DNA of 7,256 nucleotides from JBFMFB01 sp040752115 (GCA_040752115.1 JBFMFB010000057.1:1-7256), one strand, 5' to 3'; positions 1 through 6,314 are shown, numbered from the stretch's first letter. The notes: generated by a model from the letters alone, not told the origin. Translations and numbers: made by a program.

Positions 1-1
1 G

Positions 2-371
2 AATCTGCCGGTGGCCGACGGTACGGTGGATGCGATCATTTCCAATTGCGTCATCAACCTTTCTCCCGACAAGCAGCGGGTGTTCAGGGAAGCCTTCCGG
101 GTGCTCAAGCCGGGCGGACGCCTGGCTATTTCCGACATCGTGGCCACGGCGGCGCTGCCGGAGGAAGTGCGGCGCGATCTCGCACTCTACACCGGTTGCA
201 TGGCGGGCGCATCGCCGGTGGATGAGCTGGAAGGCATGCTGGGCGCGGCCGGATTCGGACAGATCCGCATCACGCCCAAGGACGCCAGCCGGGATTTCAT
301 CCGCGAATGGGCGCCGGGCAGGAATGTGGAGGAGTTCGTGGTATCCGCCAATATCGAGGCGGTCAAGCCCC

Positions 372-379
<8 letters not shown>
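2..379 (+). CDS. arsM: Arsenite S-adenosylmethionine methyltransferase, C-terminal part (5' end outside window)
   Basis: Methylates trivalent arsenic in the cytoplasm using S-adenosylmethionine. The reading frame is open from base 2, so the gene starts before the window; about 125 residues are visible of a family that is usually near 270-350. Seen: ISNCVINLSPDK, which carries one of the arsenic-binding cysteines of ArsM, then the class I methyltransferase strand/turn AFRVLKPGGRLAISDIV, then YTGCMAGA, which carries the second conserved C-terminal cysteine. A valine codon (GTG) at 11 is internal and not the start. The stop at 377-379 lies inside the next gene, arsC, which begins at 372, so the two are translationally coupled. 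The family assignment rests on the two cysteine motifs and the arsC neighbour. Confidence 0.9.
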
Positions 380-797
<418 letters not shown>

Positions 798-828
798 GAC
801 AGATCCCCGGGCCTGGCAGCGCAATAAT

Positions 829-841
829 CGGCCTTCGGCCG
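829..841. repeat. Short perfect hairpin after arsC
   Basis: CGGCC-TTC-GGCCG forms a 5-bp stem 31 bases after the arsC stop. No T-run follows on the + strand. On the - strand it is preceded, not followed, by a T-rich stretch. It may be part of the larger repeat that begins at 867. Confidence 0.4.
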
Positions 842-866
842 CAAGGCGAAGAAAAAGAAACATCCT

Positions 867-912
867 GTAGGGGCGGCTTTAGCCGCCCATGGGCGACTGA
901 AGTCGCCCCTAC
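867..912. repeat. Twin-hairpin GTAG-headed repeat (REP/BIME-like), possible terminator of arsMC
   Basis: GTAGGGGCG at 867-875 is the exact reverse complement of 904-912. Inside are two back-to-back hairpins: GGGCGGC/GCCGCCC (871-877 with 882-888) and GGGCGAC/GTCGCCC (891-897 with 902-908), each with a 4-base loop. Both strands thus show GTAG at the foot of a GC stem, the hallmark of REP sequences handled by RAYT-type transposases. Seven T's at 918-924 follow, so it may also stop transcription from arsMC before arsB. That second role is inferred. Confidence 0.75.
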
Positions 913-986
913 TTCCATTTTTTTGCGCATAAAGATCGCGGAAAATCAATTCCTTGCAATGTGTTTCCTGAGAGGATTCGCCACAC

Positions 987-2306
987 ATGCTCACCGCCAT
1001 TCTCGTTTTTCTTGCCACCCTCGCCCTGGTGATCTGGCAACCGAAGGGCCTTGGCATCGGCTGGAGCGCGCTCGGCGGAGCGGCTGCGGCGCTGGCGCTC
1101 GGCGTGGTGACGCCGGCCGATGTGCCGGTGGTGTGGGGCATCGTGTGGGACGCCACTTTCACCTTCATCGCCCTGATCCTGATTTCCCTGATTCTGGATG
1201 CCGCCGGTTTCTTCGAGTGGGCGGCGCTGCACGTGGCGCGCTGGGGAGGCGGTTACGGGCACTGGCTGTTCCTGCTCATCGTCCTGCTCGGCGCGACGGT
1301 GGCGGCGCCGTTCGCCAACGACGGCGCGGTGCTGATCCTGACGCCGCTGGTGTTCGAGATGCTGCGGGCGCTGCGCTTCCCGCCCGCCGCCGCGCTGGCC
1401 TTCGTCATGGCGACCGGCTTCGTGGCGGACAGCGCCAGCCTGCCGCTGATGATCTCCAACCTGACCAACATCATCGTCGCCAATTATTTCGGCATTTCCT
1501 TCGCGCGCTATGCCGCGGTGATGGCGCCGGTGAATCTGGTTTCGATCGCCGCTACGCTGGCCGTGCTGTGGCTGTTTTTCCGCAAGGACATCCCCGCCCG
1601 CTTCGACGTGGCCGCGCTGGCCGAGCCCAAATCCGCCATCCGCGATCCGTTCGTCTTCAATGCCGGCTGGGCGGTGCTGGCGCTGCTGCTGGCTGGCTAT
1701 TTCGCCGCGCATCCGCTGGGCTTGCCGGTTTCCGCCGTCGCCGGAAGTGCCGCGCTGATTTTGCTGCTGGCCGCACTGCGCGAACACTGGCTGAAAAACC
1801 AGCCCAGGGGCGTGATCCCCGTCCTCACCCTGCTGCGCGAGGCACCGTGGCAGATCGTGCTGTTTTCGCTCGGGATGTACCTGGTGGTATTCGGCTTGCG
1901 CAACCAGGGGCTCACCTCGGAGCTCGGCCGCGTGCTGGAATGGCTCGACGGGCGCGGTTTCTGGGCGGCGACGCTGGGATCGGGCTTCCTGTTCGCCGGC
2001 CTGTCGGCGCTGATGAACAACCTGCCGACGGTAATGGTCGCCAGCCTCGCCATCCACGATGCCCAGCTTTCGCCGCTGGTGCGCGAAGCGATGATCTACG
2101 CCAACGTCATCGGCTGCAACCTCGGGCCGAAAATGACCCCGCTGGGCAGCCTGGCGACGCTGCTGTGGCTGCACGTGCTGGCGCAGCGCGGCATGCGGAT
2201 CGGCTGGGGGCAGTACTGCCGCGCCGGGACCGTCCTGACGGTGCCGGTGCTTCTGGCGACGCTGCTCGGGCTGGGCGGGTGGCTGTTGGCGATCAACCAC
2301 CAATGA
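987..2306 (+). CDS. arsB: Arsenite efflux membrane protein ArsB
   Basis: Inner-membrane carrier that exports arsenite (or antimonite), alone by proton exchange or with an ArsA ATPase; no arsA is visible here. The 439-residue product is close to the roughly 430 residues usual for ArsB and is hydrophobic throughout, with about 10-12 membrane segments. Family signatures visible: AAPFANDGAVLILTP (residues 106-120), SNLTNIIVANYFGISF (157-172), SALMNNLPTVMVASLA (340-355), and NVIGCNLGPKMTPLGSLATL (373-392). The two halves carry related motifs (FANDGA near 110 and LMNNLP near 345), as expected of the inverted-repeat fold. ATG 987 starts directly with the first membrane helix; AGAGGA at 971-976 is a rather distant ribosome site. 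It follows arsMC with a 189-bp gap holding a hairpin repeat, so it may have its own promoter. Confidence 0.95.
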   Translation: MLTAILVFLATLALVIWQPKGLGIGWSALGGAAAALALGVVTPADVPVVWGIVWDATFTFIALILISLILDAAGFFEWAALHVARWGGGYGHWLFLLIVLLGATVAAPFANDGAVLILTPLVFEMLRALRFPPAAALAFVMATGFVADSASLPLMISNLTNIIVANYFGISFARYAAVMAPVNLVSIAATLAVLWLFFRKDIPARFDVAALAEPKSAIRDPFVFNAGWAVLALLLAGYFAAHPLGLPVSAVAGSAALILLLAALREHWLKNQPRGVIPVLTLLREAPWQIVLFSLGMYLVVFGLRNQGLTSELGRVLEWLDGRGFWAATLGSGFLFAGLSALMNNLPTVMVASLAIHDAQLSPLVREAMIYANVIGCNLGPKMTPLGSLATLLWLHVLAQRGMRIGWGQYCRAGTVLTVPVLLATLLGLGGWLLAINHQ

Positions 2307-2320
2307 CGCGAATTTCCGGT

Positions 2321-2355
2321 TTGGGGTTAAAGCGACTTCCGGTAAAATCCCGGAA
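2321..2355 (+). promoter_or_regulatory. Putative crcB promoter with -10 inside an inverted repeat
   Basis: TAAAAT at 2343-2348 is a good -10 box. TTGGGG at 2321-2326, 16 bases upstream, is a weak -35. The -10 lies exactly in the 7-base loop of the inverted repeat TTCCGG (2337-2342) / CCGGAA (2350-2355). A further TTCCGG is at 2314-2319. The promoter call is by motif only; the palindrome could be an operator or just a hairpin at the 5' end of the message. Confidence 0.45.
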
Positions 2356-2375
2356 TCCCTCATTCTGGAACGCAA

Positions 2376-2759
2376 ATGGGCTTAAACGGGTTACTTGCGG
2401 TCGGCGCCGGCGCGGCGATCGGCGCGTGGCTGCGCTGGTGGCTCGGCGTCCTGCTGAATCCAGTGTTCCCGACCCTGCCTTTGGGCACGCTGGCGGCGAA
2501 CATCGGCGGCGGCTACCTGATGGGGCTGGCGATGGCGATCTTCGCCAACCATCCCGGCCTTTCGCCGGAAGTAAGGCTGCTGCTTGCCACCGGCTTTCTC
2601 GGCGGGCTGACCACCTTTTCCACGTTTTCGGCGGAAACCGTCGCCCTGCTGCTGCGCCAGCAATGGGGCTGGGCTGCGGCCATCATCTCGGCGCATGTCG
2701 TCGGTTCGCTTGCGGCAACGCTCGCCGGCATCTGGACCGTCAACCTGTTCAAATCGTAA
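2376..2759 (+). CDS. crcB: Fluoride ion channel CrcB/Fluc
   Basis: Small dual-topology membrane protein that dimerises and lets fluoride leave the cell. The product has 127 residues, the usual Fluc size, with four membrane segments. Diagnostic motifs: GAWLRW (residues 16-21), GTLAANIGGGYLMG (37-50) with the conserved Asn42, and GFLGGLTTFSTFSAE (73-87), which holds the central-sodium turn and the two pore phenylalanines (Phe81, Phe84). ATG 2376 gives the normal N-terminus; the ribosome site is weak (TGGAA at 2366-2370). The gene lies 69 bases after arsB and 9 bases before a DUF190 gene, a common pairing for crcB. I see no fluoride riboswitch upstream. Confidence 0.94.
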   Translation: MGLNGLLAVGAGAAIGAWLRWWLGVLLNPVFPTLPLGTLAANIGGGYLMGLAMAIFANHPGLSPEVRLLLATGFLGGLTTFSTFSAETVALLLRQQWGWAAAIISAHVVGSLAATLAGIWTVNLFKS

Positions 2760-2768
2760 GGGATCGCC

Positions 2769-3092
2769 ATGCAACTGGTTTGCCTGAAGCTGTTCATGAC
2801 CGAGTCGCAGAAGCACCACGGCAAGCTGCTCTGCGAATGGCTGCTGGAGAAAGCCAGGGAAAGCGGTATCCCGGGCGGCTCGGCGTTCCGGGCCATCGCG
2901 GGCTATGGCCGCCACGGCAGGATGCACGAGGAAACCTTTTTCGAGCTGGCGGGCGATCTGCCGCTGGAAGTCGAATTCGTGCTGAGCGAGGAACAGGCGC
3001 AGACGTTCCTGGATGCGCTCGCGGCGGAGAACCTGCATTTGGTTTACATCAAAACCCAGGCGGAATATGGCGTAACGGGCAAGGATTCGTAA
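2769..3092 (+). CDS. DUF190 (UPF0166) PII-like protein
   Basis: Cytoplasmic protein of 107 residues with the DUF190 signature: MQLVCLKLFM at the N-terminus, then IPGGSAFRAIAGYGRHGR (residues 34-51) and LPLEVEFVLSEE (64-75). The family adopts a PII-like ferredoxin fold and is often encoded next to, or fused with, CrcB, so a sensory or regulatory role at the fluoride channel is plausible, but the exact function is not established. ATG 2769 is well supported by AAGGGA at 2758-2763, which overlaps the crcB stop; translation is probably coupled to crcB. No odd residues or truncation seen. Confidence 0.88.
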   Translation: MQLVCLKLFMTESQKHHGKLLCEWLLEKARESGIPGGSAFRAIAGYGRHGRMHEETFFELAGDLPLEVEFVLSEEQAQTFLDALAAENLHLVYIKTQAEYGVTGKDS

Positions 3093-3132
3093 TGCGCGTC
3101 GGGGCGCCGATCACGCAGATATTTCCAAGCAT

Positions 3133-3212
3133 GTAGGTCGGCTCAAGCGCAGCGGTGCCGACGTGTTTCTGCGCGGCGAGCTGTCGGTTCCGCTGCGCTT
3201 GAACCGACCTAC
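3133..3212. repeat. Long imperfect inverted repeat (REP/BIME-like), GTAG at both ends
   Basis: The arm 3133-3163 pairs with 3182-3212, 27 of 31 positions by hand alignment, around an 18-base centre. Each arm is itself a hairpin behind a GTAG: GTCGGC/GCCGAC in the left arm and GTCGGTT/AACCGAC in the right. It occupies the gap between the DUF190 gene and the TauE-like gene. The rest of 3093-3290 shows no gene I can support. Confidence 0.75.
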
Positions 3213-3290
3213 CACTTCCAGAATTATCGCCGTTCAATCGCAGATTAACTGCCGAACCAGGTTGATCTGCATTCATCAGCATCCCATTTC

Positions 3291-4052
3291 ATACCCCTTT
3301 CCGACCATCTCATCCTCTTCGTCGCCTCCCTCGTCGCCAACTGGTTCTCCGCCCTGTCCGGTGGCGGGGCGGGGCTGATCCAGTTTCCAATGCTGATTTT
3401 CCTCGGCCTGCCGTTCGGCGTGGCGCTGGCCACCCACAAGGTCGCCAGCGTCGCGCTCGGGGTCGGCGCCACCTTCCGCCATCTCAAGGACAGCCATCTG
3501 GAGCGGCGTTTTTCGCTGATCATCCTCGCCGCGGGATTGCCGGGTGTCGTGCTGGGCGCGAGCACCGTGCTGCGGATTCCCGCCAACCATGCACAGCTTG
3601 CGCTGGGCGTGCTGACCATGGGGCTAGGCGTCTATTCCGTGTTCAAGCCCAGACTCGGCATGGAACACGCCCCCAAAAACCGCGAGGGCAGGGGGCTGGC
3701 GGTGGGCCTGATCGGCCTGTTCGTGGTCGGTTTTTTGAACGGCTCGATCACCTCCGGTACCGGCCTGTTCCTCACCATGTGGCTGATCCGCCATTTCGGC
3801 CTCGACTACAAGCGTGCCGTGGCCTACACCCTGGTGCTGTGCGGGCTGGTATGGAACGGCACCGGCGCGGTGGTGCTGGGGCTGATCGGCAGGATCGCCT
3901 GGGACTGGATGCCGGCGCTGCTGGCGGGATCGATCCTTGGCGGTTACCTCGGCAGCCACTTTGCCATCAGCAAGGGCAACCGCTGGATCAAGCGGGCGTT
4001 CGAGATCGTGACGATCCTGATCGGGCTGAAGCTGATCGCGAGTGCGGCATGA
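3291..4052 (+). CDS. TauE/SafE-type sulfite/anion exporter family permease, start unclear
   Basis: Integral membrane transporter of the TauE/SafE (DUF81) family; members are thought to export sulfite, sulfoacetate or related anions, but the substrate is not readable from sequence. Two repeats with GGGAGLIQFP near the N-terminus and GSITSGTGLFLTMW in the middle are the family's paired helix-break motifs. The first ATG in frame is at 3390, but that would cut off the first helix and its GGGAG motif. Frame 3 is protein-like from about 3297 (LSDHLILFVASLVANWFS), giving about 250 residues, the normal length. Between the in-frame stop at 3246-3248 and 3390 there is no ATG, GTG or TTG; ATA at 3291 sits where Met is expected. 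The gene may use a rare start, or be disabled. Its last 38 codons are duplicated at 5467-5580. Confidence 0.82.
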   Translation: MPLSDHLILFVASLVANWFSALSGGGAGLIQFPMLIFLGLPFGVALATHKVASVALGVGATFRHLKDSHLERRFSLIILAAGLPGVVLGASTVLRIPANHAQLALGVLTMGLGVYSVFKPRLGMEHAPKNREGRGLAVGLIGLFVVGFLNGSITSGTGLFLTMWLIRHFGLDYKRAVAYTLVLCGLVWNGTGAVVLGLIGRIAWDWMPALLAGSILGGYLGSHFAISKGNRWIKRAFEIVTILIGLKLIASAA

Positions 4053-4071
4053 AATGCCTGTTTCCGCGACA

Positions 4072-4118
4072 TTGATGGAATGAATCGGCTTGTATAGACT
4101 GGTCGGAGCCGGTCTGAA
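4072..4118 (+). promoter_or_regulatory. Duplicated antitoxin promoter/operator now upstream of the TPR gene
   Basis: TTGATG (4072-4077) and TAGACT (4095-4100) are separated by 17 bases, the same geometry as upstream of the antitoxin at 5598-5626. The 10-bp repeat series is present but more degenerate (units at 4087, 4097, 4107). If active, it would drive the TPR gene about 100 bases downstream and might still bind the antitoxin. Activity is inferred. Confidence 0.4.
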
Positions 4119-4126
4119 CGTAAGTC

Positions 4127-4163
4127 ATGGAAGGGGGCATGCGAGGCGAAAGCGCATTTTGTC
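4127..4163 (+). pseudogene. Remnant of a Phd/YefM antitoxin 5' end
   Basis: ATGGAA-GGGGGCATGCGAGGCGAA aligns base for base with the antitoxin start at 5665, apart from a 2-base deletion after the second codon and a few substitutions. The deletion shifts the frame, and the ribosome site seen at 5654-5658 is missing. By chance this ATG is in frame with the downstream TPR gene, so gene finders may take 4127 as that gene's start. Confidence 0.75.
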
Positions 4164-4204
4164 CCCGGCGGCATTTCATGTGCTCAACCAGGGAAAATAA
4201 TCAA

Positions 4205-5449
4205 ATGTTTGGCAAGCCAATCGTAAACCGGGATGAATCCGCGGAGTCCCTGAAAAACCAGGGCAATGCGGCGATGCGACGAGGCGCCCTCGCAGAGGCG
4301 GAATCGTTTTATCGCCAGGCCATTCGCGCCGATCCGGGCTACATGCCCGCGCATAACAATCTGGGCAACACGTTGCGGCGTCAGGGACGTTACGAAGAGG
4401 CGCTAGGGGCTTTCGAAGCCGCGGTGAATCTTGCGCCGGAGGACTACGAAATTCACGTCAACATCGGCGTCACGCTGAATGCGATGGCCCGGTTCGACGA
4501 GGCGATTGATGCCTTCAACCGGGCGTCAACGCTGGCACCGGATGCGGTCACGCCGAAGGTCAACCGTTCGATGACTTATCTGCTTCTGGAGCGATGGGAA
4601 GAAGGGTTTCTGGGGTACGAGTCCCGCCTTGATCTGCCCGGTGCTGTGCCCGAAGGTCTGTTGGCGGGGGGGAAGCCGGAATGGGATGGGTCACCGCTCC
4701 ATGGTAAAACGCTTTTGATCTACCCGGAGCAGGGCATGGGCGACGTGATCCAATTCCTTCGCTACGCGCCGCTCTGCAAGGCGGCCGGCGCGCGAGTGAT
4801 GGCGTGCTGCCATCGTCCACTGGCCAGGCTTCTGGCGACGGCGGACGACATCGACGTTGTGGCGCCCGAGGACATGCCGCTGCCGGAACCTTTCGACGCC
4901 TATATCTCCGTCATGAGTCTGGCATATGCGTTGGGGCGGCATCAGGAATTGCCGCCGCTGCGCCTGAATGTGCCGGTGACGGCCGTGCCGGAGATCGCTC
5001 AGGCCAAGGGACTGAGGGTTGGCGTATGCTGGCGGGGAAGCCCCAGTCATGCTCGCGACAGCGAGCGGTCCATCAACCGGGACGAGTTCTGGAAACACCT
5101 TGCGGGGATAGCGGGTGTGTCGTTTTTCAGCCTCCAGATCGGTGATGCCGGCTCCAACGAGTTTGCAATGCCGTTGGCCCCGCAGATCAACGATTTTTAC
5201 GATACCGCCAACCTGGTTCAGCAACTGGACCTTGTGGTGACGGTCGATACCAGTCTCGCGCATCTGTGCGGCACCTTGGGAGTGCCGACGTGGGTGCTGA
5301 TAACGTTTTCCCCGGATTGGCGTTGGGGCGTGGCAGACAGCCAGACGCCGTGGTATCCGGGCGTCAGACTGTTCCGGCAGCCATCTCCGGGTAACTGGAT
5401 GGCGCCGCTGGCCGATATCCGCAAATCACTGGAATCAGGAGCGGGTTGA
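4205..5449 (+). CDS. TPR-repeat protein with glycosyltransferase-9-like C-terminal domain
   Basis: The 414-residue protein begins with about three TPR units (residues 15-46, 47-80, 81-114) and a partial fourth. The 34-residue pattern shows in AHNNLGNTLRRQGRYEEALGA-type blocks ending in LAPED/LAPDA. From about 158 a second domain starts with PEWDGSPLHGKTLLIYPEQGMGD and ends with TVDTSLAHLCGTLGVPTWVL (346-365) and a DWRW...TPWYPGVRLFRQ block (371-392). This is the layout of TPR proteins with a GT9/heptosyltransferase-like, GT-B fold C-terminus; a sugar-transfer role is likely by family, but the acceptor is unknown. No signal peptide is seen. ATG 4205 has AGGGAA at 4190-4195 and a natural N-terminus; the upstream in-frame ATGs at 4127 (antitoxin remnant) and 4178 are less likely. 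The gene fills the space between two direct repeats, suggesting insertion. Confidence 0.85.
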   Translation: MFGKPIVNRDESAESLKNQGNAAMRRGALAEAESFYRQAIRADPGYMPAHNNLGNTLRRQGRYEEALGAFEAAVNLAPEDYEIHVNIGVTLNAMARFDEAIDAFNRASTLAPDAVTPKVNRSMTYLLLERWEEGFLGYESRLDLPGAVPEGLLAGGKPEWDGSPLHGKTLLIYPEQGMGDVIQFLRYAPLCKAAGARVMACCHRPLARLLATADDIDVVAPEDMPLPEPFDAYISVMSLAYALGRHQELPPLRLNVPVTAVPEIAQAKGLRVGVCWRGSPSHARDSERSINRDEFWKHLAGIAGVSFFSLQIGDAGSNEFAMPLAPQINDFYDTANLVQQLDLVVTVDTSLAHLCGTLGVPTWVLITFSPDWRWGVADSQTPWYPGVRLFRQPSPGNWMAPLADIRKSLESGAG

Positions 5450-5461
5450 CCCAATGGCGCC

Positions 5462-5580
5462 GGATCGGCGGCTACCTCGGCAGCCACTTCGCCATCAGCA
5501 AGGGCAACCGCTGGATTAAGCGGGCGTTCGAGATCGTGACGATCCTGATCGGGCTGAAGCTGATCGCGAGTGCGGCATGA
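5462..5580 (+). pseudogene. Decapitated 3' end of the TauE/SafE-type permease gene
   Basis: The last 38 codons of the permease gene are repeated here in an intact frame (GGYLGSHFAISKG to LKLIASAA, stop at 5578-5580). All three base differences from 3939-4052 are silent third-position changes. Upstream the match breaks within about 12 bases, right after the TPR stop at 5449, so no start or N-terminal part exists. Confidence 0.88.
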
Positions 5581-5703
5581 CATGCAGTTTCGGCAACTTG
5601 ATGGAATGAATCGACTGGTATAGACTGGTCTGATCTGGTCTAATTGGAAATTTGGAGGCAAATCATGGAAGTGGGGGCATACGAGGCGAAAACGCACTTG
5701 CCC
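5467..5703 (+). repeat. Direct repeat, right copy (TauE 3' end + promoter + antitoxin start)
   Basis: Partner of 3939-4163. This copy carries the complete intergenic region and the intact antitoxin start, so it probably preserves the ancestral permease-antitoxin junction. With the left copy it brackets the TPR gene in the same orientation. Confidence 0.9.
5598..5642 (+). promoter_or_regulatory. Toxin-antitoxin promoter with 10-bp-spaced operator-like repeats
   Basis: TTGATG (5598-5603), a 17-base spacer and TAGACT (5621-5626) form a plausible sigma-70 promoter. Three repeats overlap and follow the -10: GACTGGTA (5613), GACTGGTC (5623) and ATCTGGTC (5633), starting exactly 10 bases apart, one helical turn. 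Such phasing suits cooperative binding by the antitoxin or toxin-antitoxin complex, the usual autoregulation of Phd/YefM systems. Binding itself is inferred. Confidence 0.6.
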
Positions 5704-5901
5704 AGCCTGCTTGAGCGCGTCCAGCATGGTGAGCGCGTCACCATCACGAAGCATGGGATTCCCGTGGCGATGCTGGTGCCTGTTGTGCCGGTGGCCAAAC
5801 CCGACATCCGCGCGGTGATCGAGGAACTGAAAACTTTTGCGAAAGGCCATACCACGGGCGGCATGACCATCCGCGAAATGATCGAGGAGGGGCGGCGGTG
5901 A
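5665..5901 (+). CDS. Phd/YefM family antitoxin
   Basis: DNA-binding antitoxin of 78 residues that should neutralise the adjacent VapC toxin and repress its own promoter. The N-terminus MEVGAYEAKTHLPSLLERV and the following GERVTITKHGIPVAMLVPV are the Phd/YefM fold's helix and beta-strand core; the C-terminal third, rich in charged residues (VIEELKTFAKG to IEEGRR), is the expected toxin-binding tail. ATG 5665 is chosen because GGAGG at 5654-5658 lies 6 bases upstream; an upstream TTG at 5644 has no ribosome site and precedes the conserved start. The stop overlaps the toxin start as GTGA (5898-5901). The 5' end is duplicated in degraded form at 4127. Confidence 0.9.
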   Translation: MEVGAYEAKTHLPSLLERVQHGERVTITKHGIPVAMLVPVVPVAKPDIRAVIEELKTFAKGHTTGGMTIREMIEEGRR

Positions 5902-6314
5902 ACCGTTTCGTGCTCGACAATTCGGTCGTGATGGCCTGGTATTTCGAAGACGAGGCCAATGCCTACACCTCGGCGATTCTGGAAAGCCTGGCGGAGGGCG
6001 AGGCGCTGGTACCCACGGTCTGGCCCCTGGAAGTGGCCAATGTGCTGCTGGTGGGGGAAAGGAAAGGCCGCAGCTCAGAAGCCAGAACCAGCCGATTCAT
6101 CACCCTGCTCGATGTGCTGCCGATTCGGGTCGACGCGGAAACGTCGCAGCGCGCGCTTTCCGGGATACTGACGCTTGCCCGCGAACAACGGCTGAGCGCC
6201 TACGATGCGGCTTATCTGGAACTTGCCATGCGGGAAGGCTTGCCGCTCGCGACGCAGGATCAGGCGCTGAGGTGCGCGGCAGAGGCGTGCGGCGTCGAGT
6301 TGCTGGCGGTTTAG
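5898..6314 (+). CDS. vapC: VapC-type PIN-domain toxin (ribonuclease)
   Basis: PIN-domain ribonuclease of 138 residues; family members cleave RNA (tRNA or rRNA) with a metal ion held by acidic residues and are held inactive by the antitoxin. Visible acidic residues in the right order: Asp7 (FVLDNSVVMAW), Glu45 (WPLEVANVL), Asp103 (SAYDAAYLELA) and Asp121 (LATQDQAL). The core appears complete, so the toxin is probably active. The GTG start at 5898 overlaps the antitoxin stop by 4 bases and has GAGGAGG at 5884-5890 within the antitoxin gene, which ties its translation to the antitoxin. The RNA target cannot be read from sequence. The pairing of Phd/YefM antitoxin with VapC is common. Confidence 0.92.
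   Translation: MNRFVLDNSVVMAWYFEDEANAYTSAILESLAEGEALVPTVWPLEVANVLLVGERKGRSSEARTSRFITLLDVLPIRVDAETSQRALSGILTLAREQRLSAYDAAYLELAMREGLPLATQDQALRCAAEACGVELLAV

Larger units (their letters stand above)
3939..4163 (+). repeat. Direct repeat, left copy (TauE 3' end + promoter + dead antitoxin start)
   Basis: Matches 5467-5703. The coding part 3939-4052 matches 5467-5580 at 111 of 114 bases. The intergenic part continues with small indels through TTGATGG, GTATAGACTGGTC and GGTCT, and on into ATGGAA at 4127, the counterpart of the antitoxin start at 5665. Compared with the right copy, this copy lacks about 12 bases that include the ribosome site and 2 bases just after ATGGAA, so the antitoxin frame is lost. 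Similarity fades at about 4163, where the TPR gene's own leader begins. Confidence 0.9.

Noticed and set aside
867..912. CRISPR array
   Set aside because: The hairpin repeats in the window are single units of different sequence with no regular repeat-spacer pattern.
909..2375. A 488-codon open frame on the - strand opposite arsB
   Set aside because: Composition is rich in Gln, Arg and His with no family motif; it mirrors arsB codon bias.
2307..2375. Fluoride riboswitch upstream of crcB
   Set aside because: The 69-base gap is short and I cannot find the conserved GG-GAUGG and CUGAUG-type elements of the crcB RNA motif.
3390..4052. ATG 3390 as the true start of the permease
   Set aside because: It would remove the first membrane helix and a conserved GGGAG motif that is clearly encoded upstream in the same frame.
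4127..4204. A genuine 26-residue N-terminal extension of the TPR protein
   Set aside because: The ATG and following bases align with the antitoxin start at 5665, and no ribosome site is present; ATG 4205 has one.
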